The notes under the pieces are model-generated. The model saw nothing but the letters and a program-made list of their open reading frames with translations, ran no database searches and was not told the origin of the DNA. A program made the position numbers and the translations under genes. Below are positions 1-11,133 of a stretch of DNA of 64,000 nucleotides, piece by piece (position 1 is the first letter of the stretch; each line of letters opens with the position of its first letter). Location: the NCBI GenBank assembly GCA_963711595.1, contig CAVQER010000001.1, positions 124,001 to 188,000 of the forward strand, given 5' to 3'. This stretch comes from JAUSIF01 sp963711595 (GTDB lineage: Bacteria > Pseudomonadota > Alphaproteobacteria > Rhizobiales > Xanthobacteraceae).

Positions 1-1
1 T

Positions 2-652
2 TCGGACCCGGTCGACAATCCGGAGGATCCGAGCGACGCGACGCTCAAGGTCGATCAGATTCTCGCGATCGACCACCACCAGTATCTGCTGGATCAGGGC
101 TTCGCGTTCAACGCGGCGAACGGCAACTACTACAAGCTCGTCGACGGCGACTTCGACTGGACCACCGCCAGCGCGCAAGCCGGCGCCTTGGGCGGCTTCC
201 TCGCGACGGTCACGAGCGCGCAGGAAAATGCTTTCATCGCCGGTCTGTTCGACGACAACGCGGCCACCTCGCCGGACGGCGCCTGGCTAGGCGGCGGCGA
301 CACGGCCGTCGAAGGCGTTTACCGCTGGCTCACCGGACCGGAAGCCGGCCAGCTGTTCACCTATACGAATTGGGAGCTGAACGCCCTTCCGTTCCCGCAG
401 CAGGAGCCGAACGACGCCCAGTTCCCGGGTGACGACGATTTCGTCACCATCGGCCGCTTCGATACGAGCTTCAGCGGCGACGCGGGCACGTGGAACGACG
501 ACGGCGACCCGAGTCACGGGGGCGCGCGCGGCTATGTCGTCGAAATCTCCGGCAATCAGTTCGACCAGCAGGCGTTCCTCGACATCTTCGGCGGCAGCGA
601 TCTCGCCGGCATCGCGGTCCAGCTCACCGCGACCGTGACCGACGACGATGGG
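2..652 (+). CDS. Adhesin 1 segment: C-type lectin-like domain
   Basis: This is the first open segment of adhesin 1, read in the frame of position 2 and already open at the window edge. It carries a C-type lectin-like fold: an NGNYYKLVDG start, WLGGGD near 285-300, a W-LTGPEAG stretch near 330-350, an EPND motif near 408, and a WNDDGDPSHGGARGY core near 490-535. Such domains usually bind glycans or proteins. The frame then moves by one base in a GGGG run at 650-653, where the shifted frame continues the expected repeat sequence directly into a von Willebrand A domain. No start codon is expected here because the N-terminus lies outside the window. Confidence 0.8.
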
Positions 653-3600
653 GAACTCGAACTCCAACTCCGCCGAGCGCAACGTCACGAACATGATCTC
701 GTTCGACGACGACGGCCCCGTCATCGTCGGCGACCCGGACTGCATCGACCTCGTCGAGGACCCGGGGCTCATCGCCAACTTCGTCTTTATTCTCGACACC
801 TCCGGCAGCGTCGACGACATATTCGCGCTGCTGCAGGACGCCGCGAACGATCTGCTGGACGCACTTGGCAACTCCGGCGCGCAGGATCTGCGCGTTCATA
901 TTGTCGAGTTCAACAACGCTGCTTCCGTTGTCGGCACTTACGATCTCATCACCGGCGGCGTGGAAAACGCAGCGGCGCTCGCCGACGCGATCGCGGACGT
1001 CGACGCGCTCAATTCCGACGGCAACACCAACTACGAGGCTGGATTCCAGCAAGCGCTTCTCTGGATTCAGGGCGGCTCCAAGACCATCGCGGTCACTGAG
1101 ACGATGGCGTCGTTCGACGCCAACTCCGCTGGCGACGACGACACTGCCCGTATCGTCGGCGACGGCAACAATCAGGTCGCGCTGATTTCGGGCTGGACGT
1201 CGCCTGGCACCCTGAACGCCGAAATGCAGGACGTCGGCGGCAACATAACCGACGGCTGGGGCGTTGCGGGAACCAATGTCAACAATCCGCCGAACGACCT
1301 GATGCGCGTCGACTTCGGGGCATTCAATTCCTTCGGCGTGCCGAACTATGTGTCCGGTGGCTTCAATGGCGTGCATGTCCTAAGCGCGACTTTCACGCTG
1401 GACGACAACACGGACGGCAACAACACCACCTTCAACTGGACGATCCACTTCACCGACGCCACCACGGAAGCTGGCAGCCAGTCGGTTGGCGGCAGCACCA
1501 ATGTGACGCTTGCCGGTACCGGCGGCAATCTCGGCAAGGAAATCGCCTACATCAATTTCACGGTCTCAGGCCCCGACAGTGACGACGCAGGCGACGTCGA
1601 CCTCGTATCGGTCGTCACCATGCCGGTTCTCCCCGGCACGCTGATCGACGCCGACGTCAACGAGGTGATCTTCCTCTCCGACGGCGAGCCGAACCGCGCC
1701 TTCGACAACAACTTCAACGTGATCACGGTCGGTGCGCAGGATGCGATCGACCAGATTCGTGGCGTCGACGACGCGAGCAACGAGGTCGGCCAGACCGAAT
1801 CCGACGGCGACGGCGCCGGCCAGGATCAAGCGTTCAACATCAATGCGTATGGCGTGAACCTGCAACCGGGTTCGGCTGATATCGATGACGCTGACGAGAG
1901 CGACACGGACATCAACCAGGCGGGCGGCCTGAACGAAAGCGGCGGCACCGATGACAATTCCGTCCGGCTGTTCAGCGACGGCGTGCAGATCGCGCTCGTC
2001 TCCGGCTGGGCGTCAACCGGGCTCACTGTCGGTGACATGGTCGACGCCAATATCGACGAAGACGGCAGCGATGGCATCGGCGTACAGGGTGGCGACGACG
2101 ATGGGCTCAATGGCACCGAGCGGCTGAAGTTCGATTTCGGCGCGGGTACCGACTACGACGGCGCCGGCGTCAACTACACGACCAATGGCTTTAGCGGCCC
2201 GGCCGTCACATCGGCCAACTTCACGCTCGATGACGACAATGGCGGTGGCAACACGACGTTCAATTGGGTCATCCACTTCGTTGGCGGCGCGCAGGAAGCC
2301 GGCTCCCAGTCGGTCGGCGGTGACTTCGACATCAGCCTGGCAGGCACCGGCGCCAATCTTGGCACGCAGATCAACTACATCGAGTTCTTCGTCACGGGTG
2401 GCGGCAGCGTCGGTCAGATCACGCTGAACTCGGTTCAGCTCGCTGGCCTACCCGGCCTTACGATCCTCGACCAGGTCGAGGGACCCGGCGGTGATGCCGA
2501 GAACATCACGAACGCCAACGACCTCGAGACTTCGCTTGCGCCGATCATTGCGGGCCTCGGCAGTGGCGGCGGTGGCGGTGGCGGCGGCCTCGGTGTCCCG
2601 GTTCCGTTCGACCTCTCCTCGCTCCTCGATTTCGGCACCGACGGCCCCAACACCGGCGGCGGCTTCGCGCTGAAGACCTTCGCTCCGCAATTGCTGGGCG
2701 GCGGGATTCTGTCCGACAGCTTGCCGGTCTGGGTCAACTCCAACGGCACGATCCTTACCGGCTTCATCAATGATGGCGCCGGCGGTGCAAATGGCACGCG
2801 CGATATCGATGACACCGTCGTCTTCACGCTCACGCTGAATCCGGACGGCACCGGCACCTTCCTCATCAACCAGGGCTTGGAAGACGCTGTCGAGGACGGC
2901 GAGGTGCATCTTGATCTCGGTCACTTCGTAACCGCCACTGACGGCGACTACGACGCGGTCACGCTCGCCCCGAGCGACCTCTGCTTCATCGTGCCGGAAG
3001 ACACCGACACGCCGTTCGAAGAGCCGGGCTCTTTCCTCGGCATCGTCGAAGAAGAGCATCTCGACAATTTCAATGCGACGTTCCCGGTCGGCGGGACCGA
3101 CAACACCGAGGGATCGAACGGCAACGAGGATTCCACCTCATTCAATCCGAATGGCGACGACAACCCGGCAACGCCTGACGGCGACGATGACACGCTGATC
3201 AACTTCAATGTGACGACCGACGTCACGAGCGGCACGCTCACGATCGTGGGCGGCGACGGCGTGCTGACGTGGAGCTTCAACCTAGCAAACGGAACGCCGG
3301 TCAAGTTCGGCGAGAACACCGCAATTCAGATCCTGTCGAAGGGCGATCCGGTCTATTTCGTCCACGACCCGGTCAGTCCGAATACGATCCTATACGGCGT
3401 CGCCAACGACGACGGCGGTCCGGATGACCTCCAGACCGACGATCGCATCGTCTTCAAGATCGAACTCAATCAAGCGAACGGCAACTTCACCTTCACGTTG
3501 ATCGACCAGATCGATCACCACCCCTACGACGCCTTCCCGGTCGACAACCAGGAAGGGATCATGACCGTCGATCTCGGCGGTGTGTTCAAGGTCACCGACG

Positions 3601-5207
3601 AAGATCCGGACGTCCACGTCTTCACGGACGTCAAGGTCAAGGTGATCGACGACATTCCGGTCGTGTCCGTGTCGGGCACGTCCGCGACGGTCGACGAGGA
3701 CGACCTCGACAACTTCGTCGACGCGACGGACTTCGGTTCCACCGGAACGGATTCCGACGAGGCGGGCGACGGTCCCGCGGTCACCGCGTCCGGCAACCTG
3801 AACAATATCGTGGCCGGAGGCGCCGACAAATCGCCGAGCTTCCACTTCAGCGAAAACGCGATCGCTGCGCTGAACGGTTTCGGCTTCTCGTCGAAGAGCA
3901 ATCCCATCGTGTGGGACATCGTGACCTCCGGCAACTCCTTGACCCTCATGGGCTACGTCGAGAACGGCGGTGGTGGCGATCCGGGATTCGACAGCCCCGC
4001 CGATCGCCCGGTTCTTTCCATGCAGATCAATTCGGTCACCGGCGCGTGGAACTTCACGCTGCTCGACCAGGTGGATCACATCAACGGCAATGGCGAGAAC
4101 ACACTACTCAAGTCGACCGCTTTCCCCGGAGGTGTCACCGCCATCGACTTCGGCGTGCGCATCTATGCGCAGGACTCCGACGGCGACCGCACGCCCGTGC
4201 TCGACAACCTTCTCTCCATCACGATCGTCGACGACATTCCGGAGAAGAGGGGGATCGAAGTCGGCAACGAATTTTCTCTCGACGTCGTGATCCTGGCGCC
4301 AAACGAGGACGACCTCGACAATTTTGTCCCCGTCACGGGCTTCGGATCGGACGGCAGCAGCCCCGACCCCGCTCCCGACAGCGACGCCGACACCTCGTTT
4401 ACGAACCCCGACGGCTCCGTCTCATCGGAGCACACGCAGACGCTGTTCTCGCTCGTGAAGTCCGGGGCTGACGAGCCGCTCACCTTCTGGTTCCAGACCG
4501 ACGCGATCTCGACGCTGGAAAATCTCGGCCTCACGTCGAAGGGCGGCCCTCTCTCCTACCAGCTCGGGAGCGTCGCTCTCGGCGGCGGCGTGTTCGATCA
4601 CACGCTCACCGCGTTCGTCGATCTCGGTAACGGTCCCGACTACGACGCGCCGACTGACCGCCCGGTCTTCACCTTTACGTTCAACAACTCGACCGGCGTG
4701 TTCGACTTCAAGCTGCTCGATCAGCTCGATCACACTCCGGGCAATGGCATCACGCTGAAATCGACCAACGTCGCGGATTTCCCGTTGGGTCACGCACATC
4801 GACCTTGGCGCGGTGGTGCGGGCGTTCGACTTCGACGACGACCCGGTCGATCTCGACGGCCAGCTCGCGATCCGCATTATCGACGACGAACCGACGGCGG
4901 CGGACGAGGCACCGGCGCTGGTTGCCGTGTTCGAAGACGCGCTGGGCCGAGCGCGGCTTTGGAAGGCACTTACGCCGACGGCTCTATCGGCATCCTGGAT
5001 AATGATGGCAACGGTACGCCCGACGTCGCTGCCACGGGCGATCAAGACACTTTCACGGTCGCTGATCTGGCGACACTGGTCGGCATCGGCGCCGACGAGC
5101 CGGTGAAGTTCGCGCTCACCTCGTTCGGCCCGGGCTCGTTTGTCACCGGCGGGCTCGCTTCGAAGGGCGTGCCCGTCCAGTACCACTCGATCGATCCAAC
5201 ACCCTAA
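648..5207 (+). CDS. Adhesin 1 segment: vWA domain with two inserted modules, then T1SS-143 repeats
   Basis: This long open segment is the body of adhesin 1, not a separate gene; the ATG at 648 falls at a frameshift seam. Counting from it, a vWA domain begins at about residue 43 with the MIDAS motif DTSGS (residues 50-54). It continues with VIFLSDGEPN (340-349), AFNINAYGVNL (395-405) and a final helix at 604-637. Two related modules of about 180 residues (about 150-327 and 430-603) sit between these vWA pieces. A glycine run (about 637-648) leads into T1SS-143/DUF5801-type repeats with recurring FTFDL-DQ-DH and DDIP motifs. The true frame leaves this one near 4788, returns near 4945 and leaves again near 5195; the reading between 4788 and 4945 and the end at 5207 are therefore artefacts. 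Confidence 0.82.
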   Translation: MGNSNSNSAERNVTNMISFDDDGPVIVGDPDCIDLVEDPGLIANFVFILDTSGSVDDIFALLQDAANDLLDALGNSGAQDLRVHIVEFNNAASVVGTYDLITGGVENAAALADAIADVDALNSDGNTNYEAGFQQALLWIQGGSKTIAVTETMASFDANSAGDDDTARIVGDGNNQVALISGWTSPGTLNAEMQDVGGNITDGWGVAGTNVNNPPNDLMRVDFGAFNSFGVPNYVSGGFNGVHVLSATFTLDDNTDGNNTTFNWTIHFTDATTEAGSQSVGGSTNVTLAGTGGNLGKEIAYINFTVSGPDSDDAGDVDLVSVVTMPVLPGTLIDADVNEVIFLSDGEPNRAFDNNFNVITVGAQDAIDQIRGVDDASNEVGQTESDGDGAGQDQAFNINAYGVNLQPGSADIDDADESDTDINQAGGLNESGGTDDNSVRLFSDGVQIALVSGWASTGLTVGDMVDANIDEDGSDGIGVQGGDDDGLNGTERLKFDFGAGTDYDGAGVNYTTNGFSGPAVTSANFTLDDDNGGGNTTFNWVIHFVGGAQEAGSQSVGGDFDISLAGTGANLGTQINYIEFFVTGGGSVGQITLNSVQLAGLPGLTILDQVEGPGGDAENITNANDLETSLAPIIAGLGSGGGGGGGGLGVPVPFDLSSLLDFGTDGPNTGGGFALKTFAPQLLGGGILSDSLPVWVNSNGTILTGFINDGAGGANGTRDIDDTVVFTLTLNPDGTGTFLINQGLEDAVEDGEVHLDLGHFVTATDGDYDAVTLAPSDLCFIVPEDTDTPFEEPGSFLGIVEEEHLDNFNATFPVGGTDNTEGSNGNEDSTSFNPNGDDNPATPDGDDDTLINFNVTTDVTSGTLTIVGGDGVLTWSFNLANGTPVKFGENTAIQILSKGDPVYFVHDPVSPNTILYGVANDDGGPDDLQTDDRIVFKIELNQANGNFTFTLIDQIDHHPYDAFPVDNQEGIMTVDLGGVFKVTDEDPDVHVFTDVKVKVIDDIPVVSVSGTSATVDEDDLDNFVDATDFGSTGTDSDEAGDGPAVTASGNLNNIVAGGADKSPSFHFSENAIAALNGFGFSSKSNPIVWDIVTSGNSLTLMGYVENGGGGDPGFDSPADRPVLSMQINSVTGAWNFTLLDQVDHINGNGENTLLKSTAFPGGVTAIDFGVRIYAQDSDGDRTPVLDNLLSITIVDDIPEKRGIEVGNEFSLDVVILAPNEDDLDNFVPVTGFGSDGSSPDPAPDSDADTSFTNPDGSVSSEHTQTLFSLVKSGADEPLTFWFQTDAISTLENLGLTSKGGPLSYQLGSVALGGGVFDHTLTAFVDLGNGPDYDAPTDRPVFTFTFNNSTGVFDFKLLDQLDHTPGNGITLKSTNVADFPLGHAHRPWRGGAGVRLRRRPGRSRRPARDPHYRRRTDGGGRGTGAGCRVRRRAGPSAALEGTYADGSIGILDNDGNGTPDVAATGDQDTFTVADLATLVGIGADEPVKFALTSFGPGSFVTGGLASKGVPVQYHSIDPTP

Positions 5208-6767
5208 TCGGCTTTGCCGACGCACCCGGCGGCACTCCGAACGTGTTCGAGGGCGCCGACCGCGTCGTCTTCACGCTGACCAACAACCTCGACGGCACCT
5301 TCACCTTTGACCTCGAGGACCAGGTCGACCACACAATTCACGGACGGGGGGAGCAACGATCTTCTCACCCTCGACATCGACCTTACGACGGCCTTCACGG
5401 TCACCGATTTCGACGACGATCCGGTGATCCTGGGTCCCGGGTCGATCCTCGCGCGGGTCGAGAATGACGTCCCCGCGCCCGTCGACGGGCAGTGTCGACC
5501 GCTTTCGTGTCGGTTACGAGGACGAACTCGGATTCCCGCGGCGGAAGTCCCGCCGCCGATCGGACTCGACAACGGCATCACTAATCTCACCAAAGCCGAG
5601 ACTCGGAATACGGCGCTGATCTCAAGCTAAGGTGCCGCATTGAACGCGCTGTTCGTCGACGGCGCCGACGAGGACGCGATCGTCGGCATCGCCAATATCG
5701 GTGCGAACCCGCCGACCGGAGCCGTGCGCACCAGCAACGGCAACCCGACTTCTACGCAGGGCGACCCGGTGAAGTTCCTGCTCGTGGGCCCGACGAGATC
5801 ATCGGCTGGGCGGACGACGGCGACGACAACGATTCCTGGCCGGCGTCGACCGCGTCGTATTCCGGATCAGCAACCCGGCCCGGGCAACGACTTCACCTTC
5901 GACCTGGAAGACCAGATCGACCACAACCCGCCGACGCGGCCGGCAGCGGCGACACAAAGACGCTCACGATCGACCTGTCGCCGGCCTTCGCGGCCACCGA
6001 CTTCGACGGCGACCGGGTAAACCTCGGCCCCAACCGCGTGGCCTGGTGACGATCGAGAACGACATTCCGACCGTCACGCCACCGACCTCTGGCACGCCGA
6101 CCGTCACCCACGACGAATCCGGCGGGCTGCAGAATACGGGGGCAGTCGTCGATACCGACATCGAGGACTTCAACGACGGCGACAGACAGGCCGGCAGCGG
6201 CCTGCCCGCCTCCGATCCTCGCAGCGTTCAACGCTCTTACGCCGACCATCAACGACCCGCACGTCTCGCACGATGCAGCAGTCCACTAACTTCGCGATTG
6301 GCTTCGCAAGCAGCCTCGTCAGCATGTTCCCGGTGACCGTGAACATCGGCGCGGACGAGCTCGCCCCGGCCACGAATCCGCAGGTCGTCGAGCTTCGTGC
6401 TTCCTGCAGACGCGACGCCGGCGGACGGCGTTCCGAGTCCGGCCTCACCACGACCGAGGGCCGGGCGATCCATCTCTTCCTGCTGTCGATCGACGATGCT
6501 TGTCGGCCGTTACGACGCGGCGGGCGGCTCGGTCGACACGGGACCCGATCCGATCGCCTTCGCCGCTACGGTCGAGACGGCCACGGGTATCATTTATCTC
6601 GCCCAATGGACCTCGCTCGACCACGGGACTGAGGCAACTGGCCTTGGCAACCCCAGTTACGACGAGGCGGTGACCTTCGAGTCCGGAACCGTCACGCTCA
6701 CCGCCTCGGTTGTCGATTTCGATCAGAGACCCCGGCGGTCGCGGCAACCCTAGACCTCGCGAACAAG

Positions 6768-8620
6768 GTGTTCTTCGAGGACGACGGCCCGAGTCTGTCC
6801 AACGTCATCGATGCCGACATCCTCGACGACGAGCAGCAGGACACGGCCGTCAACCCGGGCGTCGATGCGCTCGGTATCGAGGGCGGTCCGGGCGACGACG
6901 GCGTGCTCGCCTTCACCACCGGGACGCTCGCATTCACCTCGGGGGCGGACGGCGTCAAGAAGTTCGAAATCACCTCCGTTCTCGTGGGTGGTGGGGCGCT
7001 GCAAGCGATCCTGGTCAATCCCACCACCGGCCAAGGCACCGCCGAGAACGTCAACGTCCTCTGGACGCAGAACCCGGGCGACGCGGGCGGCACTTACACC
7101 GGCACGGGTGTGTCCGGGCAGTCGGTATTCACGCTCGTGGTCGAGGCGGACGGCGACTACACCTTCACGCTCTTCGCGCCGCTCGTGCATTCGATCGAGG
7201 ACGATCCGGCTACGACGCCGGAAGTCGAGACCGAGTACGAGGACAATATCTCCCTCGTGTTCGGTGTGAGCGTTACCGATGGCGACAACGATACGGCGAC
7301 GGCGACGCTCACCATTGCGGTGGACGACGACACGCCGGACGCAGCGCCGGAGGCGATTGAAATCTCCAGCGTTCCGGCTGATCCGTCGGTCGTAGGCCTT
7401 CTCAATTTCGAACCCGGTGCGGACGGTTGGAGCGGTGCGAGCCTCGCTGGCAATACGCCCCCGCCCGGCCTCGAGTCGAACGGCAACCCCGTTCAATACT
7501 ACGTCAGCGCCAACGGCATGACGCTGATCGGCTACATCGGCCCGTTCGTCGCGAACGGCGGCCCCGCGCCGTTGCTCGCGAACCAGGTGTTCGTGCTGAC
7601 GGTCGATCCGAGCATCGACACGGCGCCCGCCAACGACGGCATCGGCGGCAACTACACGTTCGACCTGCTGCAGCCAATCGACGCGCCTGCGATCCAGGTG
7701 CAGACCATCGGCGGCGCGTCGTTCGGCGCCGGACCGGAGGATTATCAGATCCTCTCCACCGGCACGGGCGGCAGCGGCGCACAGCTGACGGTCGCAAGCG
7801 GCTGGACGACGACCGGCGCCTTCAACGCAGCGACCTGGCTCGCGACCGGCGTCTCGACCGGCGTGGTCCATGCCGACATCAACGGCTCGACCGGCGGCTG
7901 GGGCGTTAACAACAACAACTTCACCACCGGCGAGTTCATGCGCTTCGACTTCAGTTCGCAGGCGCTCACGGACTTCGACGGCGCCGGCGGATACGTACCG
8001 CCCGCGGTGAGCTTGCCGGATGCGAACCAGGCGTCGTTCACGTTCCCGTTCTTCGCGGCGACGGACGACATCTCCTACGTCGCGTTCTTCAGCGGCGGAA
8101 CGCGCGCCGCGGCGACGCTCGCCGATCCGACGCTTGGCCTCGTCGTCAACGCGCCGGCCGGCCAGACGATCAATCACATCGAGTTCTACGCGAACAGCGC
8201 CAATGGCTCGGGCAAGGTCGATCTCGGCAGCGTGGCCGCGGAAGTCGAGGGCGGCGATGTCAACCTCAGCTTCAACCTCGCCCTCCTCGATGGCGACAAC
8301 GACGCGGAGAACGTTGCGCTCGCTGTCACGGTCGTGGCACCGCCGAACGAGGCGCCTACGGCGGACAACGATCACGTCTTCACGAACATGCTCGAGGGAT
8401 CGAACATTCTGATCCCGATTGCAGCATTGCTGATGAACGACTCCGACCCGAATGGCGACCCGCTGACGTTCGTCCTCGGTGGTTTCGCCGGCGACATCAG
8501 TGGGGTTTCCGTTGTCGGGGGCAACGTGGTGGTCGACCCGAACGGCATATTCACCGGCGGCAGCTTCACCTATCAGGTGAACGACGGCGTCGCCGAGCCG
8601 AGCAATGTCGCGACCGTCAC
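6768..8620 (+). CDS. Adhesin 1 segment: T1SS-143 repeats, third inserted module, cadherin-like domain
   Basis: This is an intact stretch of adhesin 1; the GTG at 6768 is a frameshift seam, not a start. It opens with a typical repeat boundary (FFEDDGPSLSNV) and contains two T1SS-143-type repeats. Within the second, the host sequence breaks after FDLLQPIDAP (about 7665-7690) and resumes at VNLSFNLALLDGDND (about 8260). Between them lies a module resembling the two inserted in the vWA domain: a VASGW start, a GWGV motif, and an INHIEFY-to-VDLGSVAA end. A cadherin-like domain follows (about 8340-8620). At 8619-8621 the true frame shifts by one base and continues as EIDDIDNQQIDATG. Confidence 0.8.
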
Positions 8621-9880
8621 GAGATCGACGACATCGACAATCAGCAAATCGACGCCACCGGCTCAATCGTGGTCGGCGGAACAATGCGGCAATATTATTC
8701 TCAATTCTGGAAGATGCTCAGAATTTCGGTCTGCCAAGCGAGGATGACGAACAAATTGTTCCGGAATCCGATGGCATTTCAGTCACCAGGTCTTCAACGG
8801 AAGTAATCTCGAGGACGCTGGCGAGGACGTCGACGCGCTTCACGTGTTCCCGTCCGGCCGCTTTCTGGTACTCAATTTTTGGGCGATGATCAGGACGGCG
8901 CTGGCGACAGACAAGAACGAGGATATTTTCGAACGGTCAGACCCCAGTGACACATCGGCGACTGAGGTTTTCGACGGCAGCGACAATTGGAGTTGATGAG
9001 AACCTCGACGCGCTCTATGTGTATCCGAATGGCGATCTTTTGCTCGGCTTCTCGGTGAACGATGTTGACCCGCCCGGAGCGCTCACGGACGTCGATACGC
9101 ACGAGTTGGTGTTCTACGATCTGTCAGCGAACTCATCTCCCTGCTCACAATTGGGTTGTCTGCGGGCGCCGACATTGATGACGTAAGCATCCTCGCCAAT
9201 GGCGACGTCGTCTTCTCGTTGACGGGTGCAACGACCCTTCCAGCATCAGTTTCGACAACTCCGACCTGATCCGCTGGGACGGCAGTACGTACAGCATGTT
9301 CTTCGATGGAAGCACCCAGAGCCTGGCCGCTGATGGCGAAGACATCGACGCGGCCTCGGTGCGCGGAAGCGACATCATTAACGGCTCGTCGGGTGACGAC
9401 TTCCTCATCGGCGGTAACAGCGCGTTGCTTTCCACTCCGGCGACGTTCGCAATTCTCGCGGATGGTGCCTTCGCCCAGGCGAATAACGACTTCCTGCAGT
9501 TCGACTTTACAGGCAAGGGTCCGACGACTTCGTAAAGCAGATCATCATCAACTTGAGGGCGGGCAGCGACGCGGATGCCGCTTTCGATCCACTCATGAGT
9601 GGCGGCACGGACGATCCGAGCGACTGGGGTCCCAATTATCAGCAATTCGGCGTCACACTGGCCACGGTAAGTCCCGTTGCTGGCGGATCAGCGTCGGGGA
9701 CCCTCGTCCTCGGTTTCTCAGCCCGGCACCTTCGCTGTCGGCGATAGCCTCGACTTCAACATGGGCGTCATCAATATCGGCAATGAAAGTGATGGCAGCG
9801 AATTCGACGATGTCGGCGCGACGGCAACGGTTGTATTTGAGGACGGTCACTCGCCCAAACGGTGGCTTTTGCCAACGTAG

Positions 9881-10328
9881 ATGGTGACACCGCTCAGGCG
9901 CAATTTTTCCGTCCAAAGATCTGTCGTCGACGACGTCATCAACGGCGGCGCTGGCAACGACGTGCTGTGGGGACAGGGCGGCAACGACAGCCTCACCGGT
10001 GGGAGCAGGGCGGACGATGCCTATTTCTTCAAACCGGGCGAAGGCGGCATCGATGAAATTATCGGCTTCGAGGCCGGCAACTCCTTCCTGGTCGACGTCG
10101 CCAGCCTGTCGCTTTCGGCGCTCGACGCGACGGCGATCGCCGCGGGCGATTTCGCCAGTGGCACTGACACCACCGCTGGCTTCAATGGCACCGGCAAGGA
10201 GTTCTTCTTCGAGACCGATACCAAGACACTCTGGTACTCGGACAACGGCACGGTAGCGAACCAGATCGCGCTCGCCACGATTTCCTCAGGGCGTCGATCC
10301 GAACGCGACACATATCAGCATCTTCTGA
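9881..10328 (+). CDS. Adhesin 1 segment: RTX repeats and C-terminal secretion signal region
   Basis: This is the C-terminal segment of adhesin 1. Glycine-rich nonapeptides (GGAGNDVLWGQGGNDSLTGG, about 9948-10008) match the Ca2+-binding RTX consensus. They are followed by a conserved terminal region (DDAYFFKPGEGG through FFFETDTKTLWYSDN) typical of type I secretion substrates. A one-base shift near 10290 puts the end in a frame reading SGVDPNATHISIF and then TGA at 10326-10328. That stop sits about 20 bases before a strong terminator, which supports it as the real end. The unshifted frame runs on to about 10513 with arginine-rich sequence and is not believable. Confidence 0.78.
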
Positions 10329-10347
10329 GCAACCAGGGCACAAAACG

Positions 10348-10375
10348 AACGGCCCGCCTCTCGGCGGGCCGTTTT
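10348..10375 (+). terminator. Rho-independent terminator after adhesin 1
   Basis: An 11-bp perfect stem (AACGGCCCGCC at 10348-10358 with GGCGGGCCGTT at 10363-10373) closes a TCTC loop and runs into TTTT. It lies 20 bases after the inferred stop of adhesin 1. Confidence 0.85.
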
Positions 10376-10555
10376 GCTTCCACAACTCCCACAGCCCAGG
10401 GGACGCGATGCGGCGCCCCTTTCTTTTCGGCGGCTCGACGCGGCCCTCGACGCCGAGCAAACACGGCACAGGAACTCGATGCCGCTCGGCATAGTTCATA
10501 CATGCGAGCGTGAAACTCGGGACCAGATGGTCCGACGCTGCGTGCGCTGAGCGAG

Positions 10556-11133
10556 ATGTCCCAGGTTCAAACCGACCTCTTCGAAGAGCGGCGCCTCGCA
10601 CTCCCCGAAGGCTTCCGCTATCAGCCGGCGCTGATCGACGCGGCCGAGGAGCGGCGACTGCTTGACGACGATGCGGCGCCCTGCCTTCAAGCCGTTCGAA
10701 TTCCATGGATTTACTGGGAAACCGCGAGACCGTCTCGTTCGGCTGGCGCTACGACTTCAACGGCGGCGGCCTCGCGAAGACGAACGACATGCCGGAATTT
10801 CTGTTGCCGCTGCGCGCGGTCGCGAGCGCATTCTCCGGGCTTGAGCCGGAGCAGATTCAGCAAGTGCTGCTCACGAAATATCCGCCGGGCTCCACCATCG
10901 GCTGGCACAAGGACCGCTCGGTGTTCGGCGAGGTGATCGGGATTTCGCTGCTCTCGCCCTGCACCTTCCGCTTCCGCAAGAAGACCGGCACGAAATGGGA
11001 GCGCGCGTCGATCGTCGCCGAGCCGCGCTCGGCGTATCTGCTAGCCGGCCCTGCGCGCACGGAGTGGCAGCACAGCATCCCGGCAGTCGAGGCGCTCCGC
11101 TACTCGATCACGTTCCGGAATCTGAAGGAGTGA
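10556..11133 (+). pseudogene. AlkB-like 2-oxoglutarate/Fe(II) dioxygenase, two frameshifts
   Basis: The protein starts at the ATG at 10556 and ends at the TGA at 11131-11133, but reading it needs two frame changes: one between about 10670 and 10685, the other in a GGGAAA run at about 10716-10721. The reconstructed protein of about 190 residues shows the AlkB-family core: the iron-binding H-x-D in GWHKDRS, a second His in EWQHSIP and the 2-oxoglutarate-binding Arg in RYSITFR. The family repairs alkylated bases or demethylates RNA or proteins by oxidation; the substrate here is not predictable. All visible catalytic residues are intact, which fits sequencing indels better than long-term decay. 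It follows adhesin 1 on the same strand but beyond that gene's terminator, so it is probably transcribed separately. Confidence 0.75.

Larger units (their letters stand above)
1..10328 (+). pseudogene. Giant type I secreted RTX adhesin, 5' cut by window, many frameshifts
   Basis: One adhesin gene can be followed through changing reading frames from the window edge to a TGA at 10326-10328. Domain order: C-type lectin-like (about 100-550), von Willebrand A (about 770-2560), poly-Gly hinge (about 2560-2595), several T1SS-143/DUF5801-type repeats (about 2600-7350), a cadherin-like segment (about 8340-8620), short repeats of the form DAL.V.P.G (about 8830-9400), RTX glycine-rich nonapeptides (about 9930-10010) and a C-terminal secretion region. 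Frame changes can be placed near 650, 4788, 4945, 5195, 5335, 8620 and 10290, with further ones in 5480-6770 and 8660-9880. Domain homology continues across each break, so this is one gene that is either decaying or mis-sequenced. Expected role: exported surface protein for attachment or biofilm. It could be fully functional if the indels are errors. Confidence 0.85.

Noticed and set aside
6750..8684. A 644-codon open frame on the minus strand
   Set aside because: It is antisense to adhesin 1 segments with clear domain homology; its product is rich in Arg, Val and Glu with no recognisable domain. High GC content produces such frames.
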